Assembly (NCBI GenBank): GCA_902799705.1 | Contig: CADCBP010000007.1 | Coordinates: 171,935-235,934 of the forward strand | Reading direction: 5' to 3' | Length of the DNA: 64,000 nucleotides | Source: an uncultured Bacteroidales bacterium | GTDB taxonomy: Bacteria; Bacteroidota; Bacteroidia; Bacteroidales; Paludibacteraceae | Part shown: positions 18,083 through 26,776 of the stretch, piece by piece | Numbering within the stretch: position 1 is the first letter of the stretch | Layout of the letters: each line of letters begins with the position of its first letter | Position numbers and translations under genes: made by a program | The notes under the pieces: model-generated | Database searches by the model: none | What the model saw: only the letters and a program-made list of their open reading frames with translations | What the model was told of the DNA's origin: nothing

Positions 18083-18114
18083 TTTGTATATTTCAAATTT
18101 TTGTAGTACCTTTG
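18083..18114 (+). promoter_or_regulatory. Promoter of tRNA-Arg (and possibly rpoD)
   Basis: TTTG at 18083-18086, 20 bases, TACCTTTG at 18107-18114. Immediately downstream GCGCGC-TTTTT-GCGCGC can form a hairpin just before the tRNA 5' end. Confidence 0.8.
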
Positions 18115-18130
18115 CGCGCTTTTTGCGCGC

Positions 18131-18204
18131 GGTCCGGTAGCTCAGCTGGATAGAGCAACAGCCTTCTAAGCTGTGGGTCTCGGGTTCGAATCCCGACCGG
18201 ATCA
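18131..18204 (+). tRNA. tRNA-Arg (anticodon TCT)
   Basis: A complete cloverleaf can be drawn: acceptor GGTCCGG pairs with CCGGATC (one G-U), D arm TAGCTCAGCTGGATAGAGC, anticodon stem ACAGC/GCTGT with loop CTTCTAA (anticodon TCT), and T arm TCGGG-TTCGAAT-CCCGA. The discriminator is A at 18204. CCA is not encoded. It reads AGA/AGG codons. Confidence 0.97.
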
Positions 18205-18260
18205 CAAACGTTTTCGCGAAAAAACGAGCCAAAATACAAGAGTATATATATTAATCGTAT

Positions 18261-19121
18261 ATGCGTCAATTAAAAATTACAAAATCGATCACCAACCGTG
18301 AGTCAGCGAGTCTGGACAAGTATCTTCAAGAGATTGGTCGCGAGGAGTTGATTTCGGTGGAAGAAGAAGTAGAACTGGCGGGCCGTATCCGTAACGGCGA
18401 CCGCGCGGCATTGGAGAAACTGACGAAGAGCAACCTGCGCTTCGTAGTATCCGTAGCCAAGCAGTATCAGAATCAAGGTTTGAGCCTTCCCGACTTGATT
18501 AACGAAGGCAACCTGGGTCTGATCAAGGCCGCGGAGAAATTCGATGAGACGCGTGGTTTCAAGTTCATTTCGTACGCTGTTTGGTGGATTCGTCAATCGA
18601 TTCTCCAGGCGTTGGCGGAGCAGAGCCGTATCGTCCGTCTTCCTCTCAACCAGGTTGGTTCGATGAACAAGATTAACAAAGCGTACCAGCGTTTTGAGCA
18701 AGAGCACGAGCGCAAGCCGAGTGCGGAAGAGTTAGCCGAAATGCTGGATATCCCTGTGGATAAGATCGCAGACACCCTGAAGATGTCGGGTCGTCACGTG
18801 AGTGTCGATGCGCCGTTTGTAGAGGGTGAAGACAACAGTCTTATCGACGTGATGGTGAATGAAGATTCTCCTAATGCCGACCGCGGTCTTATCAACGAGT
18901 CGCTCTCCACGGAGATCAGCCGTGCGTTAGCCACGTTGACTCCGCGCGAAGCGGATATCCTGCGCAAGTTCTTCGGTATCGGTACTCCCGAAAAGACCTT
19001 GGAAGAGATCGGAGACGAACTGCATTTGACGCGCGAGCGCGTACGCCAGATCAAAGAGAAAGCGATCCGCAAATTGAATACGGGTCAACGCAGTCACATA
19101 CTGCAAACGTATCTGGGATGA
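18261..19121 (+). CDS. rpoD: Primary sigma factor RpoD (sigma-70, short Bacteroidetes form)
   Basis: 286 aa with region 1.2 ([23 protein letters not shown]), region 2 ([29 protein letters not shown], then [13 protein letters not shown]), region 3 and region 4 ([16 protein letters not shown], then the helix-turn-helix [17 protein letters not shown]). It lacks region 1.1, as in the Bacteroidetes primary sigma that reads the TAnnTTTG promoters seen throughout this window. The tRNA-Arg gene precedes it by 56 bp; no separate promoter is evident. A strong terminator follows the stop codon. Confidence 0.96.
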   Translation: MRQLKITKSITNRESASLDKYLQEIGREELISVEEEVELAGRIRNGDRAALEKLTKSNLRFVVSVAKQYQNQGLSLPDLINEGNLGLIKAAEKFDETRGFKFISYAVWWIRQSILQALAEQSRIVRLPLNQVGSMNKINKAYQRFEQEHERKPSAEELAEMLDIPVDKIADTLKMSGRHVSVDAPFVEGEDNSLIDVMVNEDSPNADRGLINESLSTEISRALATLTPREADILRKFFGIGTPEKTLEEIGDELHLTRERVRQIKEKAIRKLNTGQRSHILQTYLG

Positions 19122-19127
19122 AAAAAA

Positions 19128-19148
19128 GCCTCATAAGAGGCTTTTTTT
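19128..19148 (+). terminator. Rho-independent terminator after rpoD
   Basis: GCCTC-ATAA-GAGGC stem followed by T7, preceded by A7; it begins 6 bp after the stop and could work in both directions. Confidence 0.9.
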
Positions 19149-19178
19149 AGTATTCAGTATTCAGTAGTCAGTAATCAG
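19149..19178. repeat. 7-bp repeat TATTCAG/TAGTCAG/TAATCAG
   Basis: Four 7-bp units (TATTCAG, TATTCAG, TAGTCAG, TAATCAG) between the rpoD terminator and the stop codon of the small minus-strand gene. The last unit supplies that TGA stop. Confidence 0.8.
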
Positions 19179-19354
19179 TCGAAGAGTGTGGGTTGGTCGC
19201 CGTCGAGTCGTTTGAGGATGGCGCGCATGAGTGTTTCCCGAATGAGGCGGCTTCGATTGGACACACCGTACTTATCGCAGAAGCGCTCCAACGTATGCTG
19301 TTCGCTTTCGTTGAGCAGGATGGAGATACGATGTGCGCGGGGTTGCTTCTTCAT
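19175..19354 (-). CDS. Small ribbon-helix-helix-like protein (59 aa)
   Basis: ATG at 19354 to TGA at 19175 encodes 59 residues, beginning MKKQPRAHRISILLNESEQ and ending LDGDQPTLFD. The pattern of a short beta-strand (HRISILLNESE), a helix (QHTLERFCDKYG), a turn (VSNRSR) and a second helix (LIRETLMRAILKRL) is that of the Arc/MetJ/CopG DNA-binding fold. It could be an autoregulated small repressor. It ends directly at the repeat tract and lies 11 bp after the end of the next upstream gene, so it is probably in the same transcript as the beta-barrel-like gene. No toxin partner is seen beside it. The fold is inferred from pattern only. Confidence 0.65.
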   Translation of the reverse strand: MKKQPRAHRISILLNESEQHTLERFCDKYGVSNRSRLIRETLMRAILKRLDGDQPTLFD

Positions 19355-19365
19355 TGCGGCGCCGT

Positions 19366-20103
19366 TTAGAACATTAGCATGAGTTTTAATTCCGGAGAAA
19401 CGAGGTAACGACCGGTATAATTGGTGAATGCATTTCCGTTGATGATTTCCGAGGCTGCTATTTTCGCCTGTTGGAACTGTGCGGATGCCACTACTGCGAG
19501 CGCGGTTTTTTCGTTAATCTGATAGCGGTACCCGAAGTCTATGCCGGCATACAGTCCTCCTATGTATTCTTTGCTCAGCGCCACTCCATAACCGAGCGCC
19601 ATGCCGAAGACAGGCGCATGTTGCTGCTCAATAAGCGGAAGGCGGAGTGCCACTTGGATAGGCAGGAAATTAAATTTCGCCGCGCCTATAAACATCCCGT
19701 GGTATCCGAGGCCTCCGCCAATGAAGATATGGCGCTGTCCGATATGATGACTTCCGACGAGGAAGTCCACACTGAAGCCACCTCCGACAGCGGCATTGGG
19801 GATACACGCCGCGCCGCCGCCTAATTCCAGCGCTATGGACGCTTTCTTGGACGTACCTATATCATCCTTCTGTTCGTCTTGCTCCGTCTTTTCCTCCGCC
19901 GGATCCGCGAGAAGCACTTCCTGCACTTCGGCACGGGGGTATTGGAAACGCGCTCCTTCGGCATTACGGATGATGACCACCTCCTCATTCTGGAAGAGTA
20001 TTTCGCCTTTCACGCGTGCGCCTGTACGCAATATTAATGTTTCCGCATGCGCGCACAATGCGCATAGCAGAACGAGAGCGATGATGTAGTGTCGTTTGAT
20101 CAT
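19366..20103 (-). CDS. Outer-membrane beta-barrel-like protein
   Basis: 245 aa. The signal peptide is MIKRHYIIALVLLCALCAHA; it is followed by a small strand-rich segment (LILRTGARVKGEILFQNEEVVIIR), an SM/TssR-like beta motif, and a charged linker (EEKTEQDEQKDD). The C-terminal ~150 residues of alternating Gly/aromatic strands (GGGLGYHGMFIGAAKF, YAGIDFGYRYQ) end in LKLMLMF, as expected for an outer-membrane barrel. ATG 20103 fits the signal peptide and the promoter; upstream codons lie in the promoter. Function unknown. Confidence 0.7.
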   Translation of the reverse strand: MIKRHYIIALVLLCALCAHAETLILRTGARVKGEILFQNEEVVIIRNAEGARFQYPRAEVQEVLLADPAEEKTEQDEQKDDIGTSKKASIALELGGGAACIPNAAVGGGFSVDFLVGSHHIGQRHIFIGGGLGYHGMFIGAAKFNFLPIQVALRLPLIEQQHAPVFGMALGYGVALSKEYIGGLYAGIDFGYRYQINEKTALAVVASAQFQQAKIAASEIINGNAFTNYTGRYLVSPELKLMLMF

Positions 20104-20124
20104 ATAGTTAAACTTTTGCGACTG

Positions 20125-20156
20125 CAAAAGTACTGCTTTTTTTTGATATACGCAAA
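20125..20156 (-). promoter_or_regulatory. Promoter of the beta-barrel-like gene
   Basis: On the minus strand TTTG (20156-20153), 20 bases, TACTTTTG (20132-20125). The -7 box is one arm of the dyad CTTTTGC-AGTC-GCAAAAG. About 50 bp around it are identical to the panD promoter at 34781-34830. Confidence 0.85.
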
Positions 20157-20168
20157 TTTTCGCGAAAT

Positions 20169-21563
20169 TTATACCAACTCAAAGTCAATCTGGCTGCGAT
20201 TTACGTCCGTTTTGACCACTTTGACACGCACGGCGTCTCCGAGCGTATGAGTGATGCCGTTCTCAGCGCATATAAGCCGGTAGTTTTTCTCATCGTATTT
20301 CCATGTCTCTCCGGGGAAGCCTACTTTGGAGATATGGACGAGTCCTTCGCACCGCGAGTCGTCGAGTTGGACGAAGAGTCCGAAATCGGTGACGCCGGTG
20401 ATGTGTCCGGGCAGTATCTCGCCGATATGATCCGCCATCCACATGGTCTGAAACAGCTTGACGGAGTCTCGTTCGGCTTGTGCGGCTTCCTGTTCACAGG
20501 CGGAGCAATGTTCGCATTTCTCTTCAAGTTCGGCGCGGGTGAGCGAACAGGGTTTGCCGGTAAGGATATATTTCTCCACGAGGCGGTGTACCATCAGGTC
20601 GGGGTAGCGTCGGATAGGCGAAGTGAAGTGGGTATAATGGGAGAAGGCGAGTCCGTAATGGCCGATGTTATAGGTCGAATAGACGGCTTTGGCTTGTGCG
20701 CGGATGGTGAGCAGGTCGATGGTCTGCTGCGGTATGCGCGAGCCCATGCGTTTCTTGAATTTCTTGAGGTCGTCCAGTTTCTCGTTGTCGGGCAGGTCGT
20801 GCACGCGATAGACGAAGGGTCGTCCGGAACCAACGGCTTTGGCGACGGTACGGTTAGCGAGCAGCATGAACTCCTCAACCAGATGGTGGGCTTCGTTCGG
20901 CGACTCGAAATAGATGTCTGTCGGATGGTAATGCTCGTCCAGACGAAAACGCATCTCGTCCTGCTCGATGGCAAGCGCGCCGTTGGCCAGTCGCTCGGCA
21001 CGGAGCTTTTCGGCAAGTGCATGAAGGGTCCAAACAGCCTCCTCAAGAGGGGTTGAAAAATCATTTGTCTCCGAAGATGGACCGAGAACGGATGCTTTTT
21101 GCGTAATGAGATCCTGTACCTCGTCGTAATTGAGACGTGCATCGGAGCGGATGACGGTGCGGCATATTTTATATTTAAGAACGCGCGCGTCCGCGTCCAC
21201 GAGGAAGACGACGGACATACATAGTTTGTCTTCTCCGGGTTTCAGCGAGCACAGGTCGTTGCACAGTTCTTCGGGCAGCATGGGGATGACGCGGTCCACG
21301 AGATAGGTGGACGTGCCGCGTTTGTACGCGTCTTCGTCGATCTTCGTGCCGGGTTTGACATAATGCGAGACATCGGCGATGTGCACACCAATTTGGAAGA
21401 GTTTTTCGTGATCTCGTGATCCCGTGATCTCGTGATCCCGATCATCTTTTACTTCCACAAAAGAGATGGCATCGTCGAAGTCTTTGGCATCGGCGGGGTC
21501 GATAGTAAATGTAAACACATCGCGCATATCGCGCCGGCGAATTATCTCGCGTTCGTCAATCAT
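20169..21563 (-). CDS. Minimal RNB-domain 3'-5' exoribonuclease (RNase R/II family)
   Basis: 464 aa. The RNB catalytic signature IDPADAKDFDDA at residues 21-32 carries the four metal-binding Asp (22, 28, 30, 31). Further RNB blocks are IGVHIADVSHYVKPG, YKRGTSTYLVDRVIPMLP, FVYRVHDLPDNEKL and HFTSPIRRYPDLMVHR. A C-terminal S1 domain (GHITGVTDFGLFVQLDD) follows. RNase R normally has ~200-250 residues of cold-shock domains before RNB; these are missing here. An in-frame TAG lies two codons upstream of the ATG and a good promoter sits just outside, so this looks like a complete short gene. Two loops are repeat- or insert-derived (DRDHEITGSRDHEK; GPSSETNDFSTPLEE). Confidence 0.88.
   Translation of the reverse strand: MIDEREIIRRRDMRDVFTFTIDPADAKDFDDAISFVEVKDDRDHEITGSRDHEKLFQIGVHIADVSHYVKPGTKIDEDAYKRGTSTYLVDRVIPMLPEELCNDLCSLKPGEDKLCMSVVFLVDADARVLKYKICRTVIRSDARLNYDEVQDLITQKASVLGPSSETNDFSTPLEEAVWTLHALAEKLRAERLANGALAIEQDEMRFRLDEHYHPTDIYFESPNEAHHLVEEFMLLANRTVAKAVGSGRPFVYRVHDLPDNEKLDDLKKFKKRMGSRIPQQTIDLLTIRAQAKAVYSTYNIGHYGLAFSHYTHFTSPIRRYPDLMVHRLVEKYILTGKPCSLTRAELEEKCEHCSACEQEAAQAERDSVKLFQTMWMADHIGEILPGHITGVTDFGLFVQLDDSRCEGLVHISKVGFPGETWKYDEKNYRLICAENGITHTLGDAVRVKVVKTDVNRSQIDFELV
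21407..21438. repeat. In-frame 8-bp repeat in the RNB ribonuclease
   Basis: Four exact-phase units CGTGATCT, CGTGATCC, CGTGATCT, CGTGATCC, encoding RDHEITGSRDHE between the catalytic Asp cluster and the IGVHIADVSHY motif. Confidence 0.9.
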
Positions 21564-21603
21564 AGATTGCTAATTAGAGTACACAAAATCATAAAATCGG
21601 GTG

Positions 21604-21635
21604 CAAAATTACAAAAATTCTTGCACATCTGCAAA
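21604..21635 (-). promoter_or_regulatory. Promoter of the RNB ribonuclease gene
   Basis: Minus strand TTTG (21635-21632), 20 bases, TAATTTTG (21611-21604), 41 bp before the ATG. It interleaves with the divergent phosphorylase promoter. Confidence 0.8.
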
Positions 21636-21651
21636 AAAATACGTACCTTTG
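21621..21651 (+). promoter_or_regulatory. Promoter of the alpha-glucan phosphorylase gene
   Basis: TTG at 21621-21623, 20 bases, TACCTTTG at 21644-21651, ~48 bp before the ATG. Confidence 0.8.
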
Positions 21652-21698
21652 CACGCTTTTTTGAAATATTAGCGTAAAATAACAAATACAAAACTATA

Positions 21699-24257
21699 AT
21701 GAAAGTCAAAGTAAGTAATGTAAATCAGGCTGTTTGGAAAGAGTGCAATGTACATGCCACCCTTCCTGCGGGTCTGAGCAAACTGCAAGAGATTGCATAC
21801 AACCTGTGGTGGTGCTGGAACGGGGATGCAAAGGATTTATTCCGTTACATCGACCTGGACGAATGGCATCGCGCCGGTTCCAACCCTGTGGTATTGCTGA
21901 ATACGATCAGTTACGAGCGCATGGTTGAGCTCACAAAAGATGAAAAATTCATGAAGAAGCTGGACGAGACTTATAAAGCGTTCCGCGAATACATGGACAA
22001 GCCGAAAGACAAGAAAAAGCCGACTATTGCGTATTTCTCGATGGAGTACGGATTGACGCATATTCTGAAGATTTATTCGGGAGGTCTGGGAATTCTCGCC
22101 GGTGACTACATCAAAGAGGCTTCGGACTGCAACGTGGATATGACGGCTATCGGTTTTCTGTACCGTTACGGCTATTTCACACAGACTCTGAGTCCTGAAG
22201 GCCAGCAAATCGCCAACTACGAGGCACAGAACTTCGCCAACCTGCCTATAACCCAGATGAAAGAGGCTGACGGCTCGAACATGGTTATCGAGGTGCCTTA
22301 CCCGGGAAGAACGGTCAAGGCTTACCTGTGGAAAGTAGCTGTCGGGCGCATGGACCTGTATCTGTTAGATACAGATAATGAGTTGAACAGCGAGTGGGAC
22401 CGTCAGATCACGCACCAGCTCTACGGCGGCGACTGGGAGAACCGTATCAAACAGGAGATTCTGTTGGGTATCGGCGGTATGTTGGCGCTGAAGAAATTAG
22501 GCATCAAGAAAGATGTCTATCACTGCAACGAGGGTCACGCGGCACTCATGGGATTGCAGCGTCTGGTTGATCTTGTTCAGGAGGAAGGTCTCAGTTTCAA
22601 CGAGGCAAAAGAGGTAGTTCGAGCAAGCGGTCTCTATACCTGCCATACGCCGGTTCCTGCCGGTCATGACTACTTCGAGGAAGGCTTGTTCTACAAGTAT
22701 ATCGGCGAGTATGCCGAGAAACTCGGTATCGAATGGCATGACCTGATCGGTATGGGCCGCACGAATCCGGATGACAACACAGAGAAGTTCTCGATGTCTG
22801 TCTTCGCGCTCAACACCTGCCAGGAAGCAAACGGTGTGAGCTGGCTGCACGGCGAAGTGTCGAAGAAGATGTTCAGCCCCGTTTGGCCCGGATATTTCCC
22901 CGAAGAGTTACATGTGGACTACGTCACCAACGGCGTACACATGCCTACCTGGGCGGCGAGCGACTGGAAGGCCGTATATAAGAAATATCTGCCGAAAGAG
23001 TGGATCAACGACCAGTCGAATCTGGATATGTGGAAAGCGTACGCGGACATCCCGGACGCTGAAATCTGGGCCACTCGTATGGGGTTGAAGCGCAAGATGA
23101 TGGACTATATCAAGGAGAAGTTCCGCGAGGATTGGATGAAGAGCCAGGGTGATCCTGCCCGTATCGTCCGCGCGCTGAACGAGATGAACCCGAATAACCT
23201 CATCATCGGTTTCGGTCGCCGTTTCGCGACCTACAAACGTGCGCACCTGCTGTTCACGGACCTCGAGCGTCTGGACAAGCTGGTGAACAACCCGAACTAT
23301 CCCGTTCAGTTCCTCTTCACCGGTAAGGCGCACCCTGCTGACGGTGGCGGACAAGGTCTGATCAAGCGTATCATCGAGATCAGCCGTATGCCGCAGTTCC
23401 TCGGTAAGATCATCTTCCTTGAGAACTACGATATGCGCCTTGCTAAACGCCTCATCTCCGGTGTGGATATCTGGCTGAACACGCCGACACGTCCTCTTGA
23501 GGCTTCCGGTACATCCGGTGAGAAAGCTCAGATGAACGGTGTGCTCAACTTCTCCGTCAAAGACGGATGGTGGTACGAAGGATACGTAGAGGGCGCAGGC
23601 TGGGCACTGACCGAGCACCGCACCTACGAGAACCAGGCGCACCAGGATCAGTTGGATGCCGCTACCATCTACCAGATGCTCGAGAACGAGATTATCCCGC
23701 TGTATTACGCAAAGAACAGCAAGGGCTATAGCCCTGAGTGGATCCAGTATATCAAGAAATCCGTGACGAAGATCACTCCGCGCTTCACCATGAAGCGAAT
23801 GATTGACGACTACTTCAGCAAGTTCTACAACAAACTCGCGAAGCGTCACAGCCTCCTGCTGGCGGACAACTACAAAGTAGCGAAAGAGATCGCGGCATGG
23901 AAAGAGAACATGGTGGAACACTGGGACGAGATCGAGGTAGTGAGCAAGTCCGACACGGACATGACGAACCTGAACGTAGGTGACAAGTTCAAAGTATCCG
24001 TTGAGTTGGACACCAAAGGTCTGAACGACAAGGGTATCGGTGTAGAACTCGTAGCTATCCGCACTTCGACGCACAACAACGACAAACTCTACGAAGTAGA
24101 ACCGTTGAAGTTAGTCAAGAGCGAAGGTAGTCACCTCTTCTTCGAGAACATCTATCAGCTCGACTACGCCGGAGGAATGAAATTCGGCCTGCGTATGTAT
24201 CCGCAGAACGAGTTGCTGCCTCACCGCATGGACTTCTGCTACGTCCGTTGGATTTAA
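21699..24257 (+). CDS. glgP: Alpha-glucan (glycogen) phosphorylase, GT35
   Basis: 852 aa, the compact bacterial 'alpha-glucan family phosphorylase' type. It releases glucose-1-phosphate from glycogen with pyridoxal phosphate. It starts with a DUF3417-like N-terminal segment ([21 protein letters not shown]). Further blocks are [39 protein letters not shown]-like ([12 protein letters not shown]), NGVHMPTWA and [11 protein letters not shown]. The PLP-site block [17 protein letters not shown] carries the predicted PLP lysine at 609. It has its own promoter and terminator and lies ~8 kb from the debranching and synthase genes with which it would work. Confidence 0.93.
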   Translation: MKVKVSNVNQAVWKECNVHATLPAGLSKLQEIAYNLWWCWNGDAKDLFRYIDLDEWHRAGSNPVVLLNTISYERMVELTKDEKFMKKLDETYKAFREYMDKPKDKKKPTIAYFSMEYGLTHILKIYSGGLGILAGDYIKEASDCNVDMTAIGFLYRYGYFTQTLSPEGQQIANYEAQNFANLPITQMKEADGSNMVIEVPYPGRTVKAYLWKVAVGRMDLYLLDTDNELNSEWDRQITHQLYGGDWENRIKQEILLGIGGMLALKKLGIKKDVYHCNEGHAALMGLQRLVDLVQEEGLSFNEAKEVVRASGLYTCHTPVPAGHDYFEEGLFYKYIGEYAEKLGIEWHDLIGMGRTNPDDNTEKFSMSVFALNTCQEANGVSWLHGEVSKKMFSPVWPGYFPEELHVDYVTNGVHMPTWAASDWKAVYKKYLPKEWINDQSNLDMWKAYADIPDAEIWATRMGLKRKMMDYIKEKFREDWMKSQGDPARIVRALNEMNPNNLIIGFGRRFATYKRAHLLFTDLERLDKLVNNPNYPVQFLFTGKAHPADGGGQGLIKRIIEISRMPQFLGKIIFLENYDMRLAKRLISGVDIWLNTPTRPLEASGTSGEKAQMNGVLNFSVKDGWWYEGYVEGAGWALTEHRTYENQAHQDQLDAATIYQMLENEIIPLYYAKNSKGYSPEWIQYIKKSVTKITPRFTMKRMIDDYFSKFYNKLAKRHSLLLADNYKVAKEIAAWKENMVEHWDEIEVVSKSDTDMTNLNVGDKFKVSVELDTKGLNDKGIGVELVAIRTSTHNNDKLYEVEPLKLVKSEGSHLFFENIYQLDYAGGMKFGLRMYPQNELLPHRMDFCYVRWI

Positions 24258-24281
24258 TAATTCAAGTGAATTTTACGAATC

Positions 24282-24313
24282 AGAGAGACTTTCGAAAGAG
24301 AGTCTCTCTTTTT
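24282..24313 (+). terminator. Rho-independent terminator after glgP
   Basis: Perfect 9-bp stem AGAGAGACT / AGTCTCTCT with a 10-nt loop and a T run, 24 bp after the stop. Confidence 0.9.
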
Positions 24314-24473
24314 GTACAGGTGGAAAAATGGACGTAAAATGTGTAAAAAAGTTGTTTTTCGAGGATTTTCTTTTTCAGTTGGGACAGTTCGTCCGAAATC
24401 GCACAAGTGTGATTTTCCCCTTTTTGGGCAGATTCATAACTTCCACATTTTAAAGGGGTTACAAAATAGATAT

Positions 24474-24539
24474 CGGAGGCAAGTCAGAGGCATCTCGGAG
24501 GCATCTCGGAGGCATCTCGGAGGCAACCCGAGGTCATCT
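24474..24539. repeat. 11-bp tandem array in the glgP-downstream intergenic region
   Basis: Six 11-bp units: CGGAGGCAAGT, CAGAGGCATCT, CGGAGGCATCT twice, CGGAGGCAACC, CGAGGTCATCT. The reverse complement (GAGATGCCTCC-like) resembles the 11-bp units at 7527-7592. The rest of 24314-24762 shows no gene; it holds a G/T homopolymer-rich patch at 24589-24606. Confidence 0.85.
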
Positions 24540-24762
24540 TATAGTTTACGAAGATTTTTTTAGTAACCTGCACCCTCCTGTTGAATTGTTTTTTTTTGGG
24601 GGGGGAGATCAACAATTTTCGTTTTATTGGGTCGTCCAAAATTACCCAAAACAATCCAAAAAGCCACTGGCTATTCTCCGCGTTAGCGGGGGATAGAAAC
24701 GTTGCAAAATCAGACATTTTCGTGAAAAAATGAAGATATTTTTATATTTTTCGACATTTCCC

Positions 24763-24793
24763 TTGCGGGTATCATTTTTTTTTTGTACCTTTG
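24763..24793 (+). promoter_or_regulatory. Promoter opening the accessory island
   Basis: TTG at 24763-24765, 20 bases, TACCTTTG at 24786-24793. The G of the -7 box begins a perfect hairpin GCGCCCG-ATTTTTT-CGGGCGC (24793-24813), so the transcript should start within or at a stem-loop. A ~170-nt leader precedes the first ATG. Confidence 0.75.
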
Positions 24794-24972
24794 CGCCCGA
24801 TTTTTTCGGGCGCGAGTATGATACGCGTATATGTGTATCAGCCTACGAGAGCGCTTCGCGCGTACATTTCGTGAGCACGCGAGAGCGAAAAGCACCCAAA
24901 AGAAGACTCCATTTGCGAGATAAACGTTCCAAATGGGAGAACCACGAAAATAAAACAAAAAATACAAACATC

Positions 24973-25089
24973 ATGAGTGCAGCACAAGCAACCGTTCATC
25001 CGCAAATCACGATGGACGTACTTGAAGCAAACGGCATGCCCTTAGAACAGGCCATGAACCAACTGCGCGAGAAGGCACGCACTCATTAA
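24973..25089 (+). CDS. Small hypothetical protein (38 aa)
   Basis: ATG 24973 to TAA 25089 encodes 38 residues (MSAAQATVHPQITMDVLEAN, then GMPLEQAMNQLREKARTH), a hydrophilic, mainly helical peptide. It is preceded by an A-rich untranslated stretch of the kind seen in front of well-expressed Bacteroidetes genes and by a strong promoter. The frame is open further upstream to 24730, but that part overlaps the promoter and its hairpin. I do not recognise the protein. Confidence 0.45.
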   Translation: MSAAQATVHPQITMDVLEANGMPLEQAMNQLREKARTH

Positions 25090-25208
25090 GCAATAAGAAG
25101 ATAAATAACCTCAAAAAAAATGAAACGTACGCAAGAAGCGTACGACTGAAAGTGCCAAAAGTGCAGAAAGTGCAAAGCAAAAAAATAAGATAAAAAGAGA
25201 AGAGAGAG

Positions 25209-25394
25209 ATGGCTAAGAAGGCCGAAATAGTAAAAGCGCCCAGTGTAGCATTGGAGCCGTGAACTGACGCGAGAGGAATATAATTCTTTAAGGTGCCCAA
25301 ATGGCACCATAGAACAATCAATCCAGTAGGTTTTGCAGCCACAGAGGCAAGGTACGAAGAAGAACGCAAGAAGAAAGCAAAAGAAGAGAAATAG
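25209..25394 (+). pseudogene. Possible frameshifted small Lys-rich gene
   Basis: A purine-rich ribosome-binding region (AAGAGAAGAGAGAG) precedes ATG 25209, which opens MAKKAEIVKAPSVALEP and then stops. The sequence continues plausibly in a second frame (LTREEYNSLRCPNGTIEQ) and then a third (INPVGFAATEARYEEERKKK, stopping at 25394). This is what one small basic protein gene would look like after two frameshifts. It may equally be chance or sequencing error. No family is recognised. Confidence 0.35.
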
Positions 25395-25447
25395 AAAAAA
25401 GGACTAAGTGAAAGATAGAAAAAAATGGCAGGATCCTAGCACCAACG

Positions 25448-25475
25448 ATCATTTTCGTGGTGTCACGAAAATGAT
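25448..25475. other. Perfect 28-bp inverted repeat (12-4-12)
   Basis: ATCATTTTCGTG - GTGT - CACGAAAATGAT. No T run follows on either side, so it is not a standard terminator. It lies 52 bp before the orphan leader and may be an operator, recombination site or RNA processing hairpin. Confidence 0.7.
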
Positions 25476-25527
25476 ACTGAGAAAAAACCAACGCAGATAA
25501 TTAAAAACTAAAAAATATAAAAGTATT

Positions 25528-25662
25528 ATGAAAAATTTCAACTTAATCAAAAGGCTATTTATGGATAGCCATGAGAAACAATCACCGCAGCGGTTTGGAC
25601 GGTATGTGGCAATGCTGCTGATGGTTCTCACCCTCGGTGTCGGACAGATGTGGGGATTGTAA
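25528..25662 (+). pseudogene. Orphan secretion leader: 5' remnant of a surface-protein gene
   Basis: This 44-codon frame (MKNFNLIKRLF ... SHEKQSPQRFGRYVA ... LTLGVGQMWGL, stop) is a clear paralogue of the first 44 residues of the giant protein at 26777. It stops exactly where the mature protein should begin. No body follows: 24 bp later the YhcG-like gene starts. It looks like the leftover 5' end of a deleted or displaced copy of the surface-protein gene, though expression as a free leader peptide cannot be excluded. Confidence 0.75.
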
Positions 25663-25686
25663 GAAAGTTTTTTCATAAACGTGGAA

Positions 25687-26745
25687 ATGGCAAAAGAAAT
25701 AGAGAAATATAACAAAGAAAGTTTGTTGGAGGCAATAACTTCCATCAAGCAGATTATTGCAGAAAACAAGATGGCGTTGTTGCAATCCGCTAACGCTATC
25801 ATTATCAAGACTTATTGGGAAATAGGTAAACGAATTGTGGAAATAGAGCAAGACGGAAAAGTCAGAGCGGCATATGGGAGTAACTTGCTCAAAAATATAG
25901 CCATTGAATTGACAGAAGAATATGGCAGCGGGTATAGCGAGCGCAACTTGGCGTATGCCCGCAAGGCTTACGTATTATATCCGGACTATAACATTTTGCA
26001 GACGCGTTTGCAAAATTTGTCTTGGTCACATTTATGCTTGTTGACCGGAGTGGAAGAAGATGCGGCGCGAGAGTGGTATTTTCAGGCGGCTCAGGACGAA
26101 TCATGGGGAGTGAGAACGTTGCAACGCAATATCGCGTCTCAATACTATTTTAGAATGCTGCAGGCGCCCAAGCCTTCTGTCGTAAAAGCAGAGATGCAAT
26201 CGATAACCCAATCTTATCCCTCACGGAAGGACGAGTATATCAAGAGTCCTGTCATTGCTGAGTTTCTGGGCTTGTCCAGGCCGAATGATTTCACGGAGAA
26301 TAATTTAGAAACCGCTATTTTGAATCACATCCAGACTTTTATAATGGAACTGGGGAAAGGTTATTCGTTTGTTGCAAGACAACAGCGGATAACAACGGAT
26401 ATGGGAGACTATTATATTGATCTGGTTTTCTATAATTACTATTTGAAATGTTTCCTTTTGATTGATTTGAAGACAACTCAAATCAGTCACGCAGATGTCG
26501 GACAAATGGACATGTATGTGCGAATGTATGATGAATTAAAGCGGCCGGAGGGGGATAACCCGACAATCGGATTGATATTATGTTCTGAGACAAGTAAGGA
26601 TATGGCACGCTTTTCTGTGATGCATAACAATCCTCAATTGTATGCAGCGAAATATCTTACGTACTTGCCGTCAGAGGAGGAATTGAGGCGAGAGATTGAA
26701 CGGCAGAAAGAGATTTATCAAATGCAACACGACAACACCAAATAA
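25687..26745 (+). CDS. YhcG/DUF1016 family PD-(D/E)XK nuclease-like protein
   Basis: 352 aa from ATG 25687 (a GTG at 25681 would add two residues). The N-terminal DUF1016 helical domain includes TYWEIGKRIVE, GSGYSERNLAYARKAY and LSWSHLCLL. The C-terminal DUF1016 nuclease domain includes FVARQQRI, YYIDLVFYNY (Asp near residue 244), LIDLKT (~259) and GQMDMYVRMYDE. The spacing D...(I)DLK fits a PD-(D/E)XK active site. YhcG-type genes are often found in mobile or defence-rich regions; the substrate is unknown. It is AT-rich compared with housekeeping genes here and is wedged between the orphan leader and the intact giant gene. Confidence 0.88.
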   Translation: MAKEIEKYNKESLLEAITSIKQIIAENKMALLQSANAIIIKTYWEIGKRIVEIEQDGKVRAAYGSNLLKNIAIELTEEYGSGYSERNLAYARKAYVLYPDYNILQTRLQNLSWSHLCLLTGVEEDAAREWYFQAAQDESWGVRTLQRNIASQYYFRMLQAPKPSVVKAEMQSITQSYPSRKDEYIKSPVIAEFLGLSRPNDFTENNLETAILNHIQTFIMELGKGYSFVARQQRITTDMGDYYIDLVFYNYYLKCFLLIDLKTTQISHADVGQMDMYVRMYDELKRPEGDNPTIGLILCSETSKDMARFSVMHNNPQLYAAKYLTYLPSEEELRREIERQKEIYQMQHDNTK

Positions 26746-26776
26746 TAACGAATAATATTAACTAAACACATAAAAA

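Noticed and set aside
24589-24606. T/G homopolymer patch as a phase-variable switch
   Set aside because: No reading frame or promoter spacing depends on it; it lies in an empty intergenic stretch.
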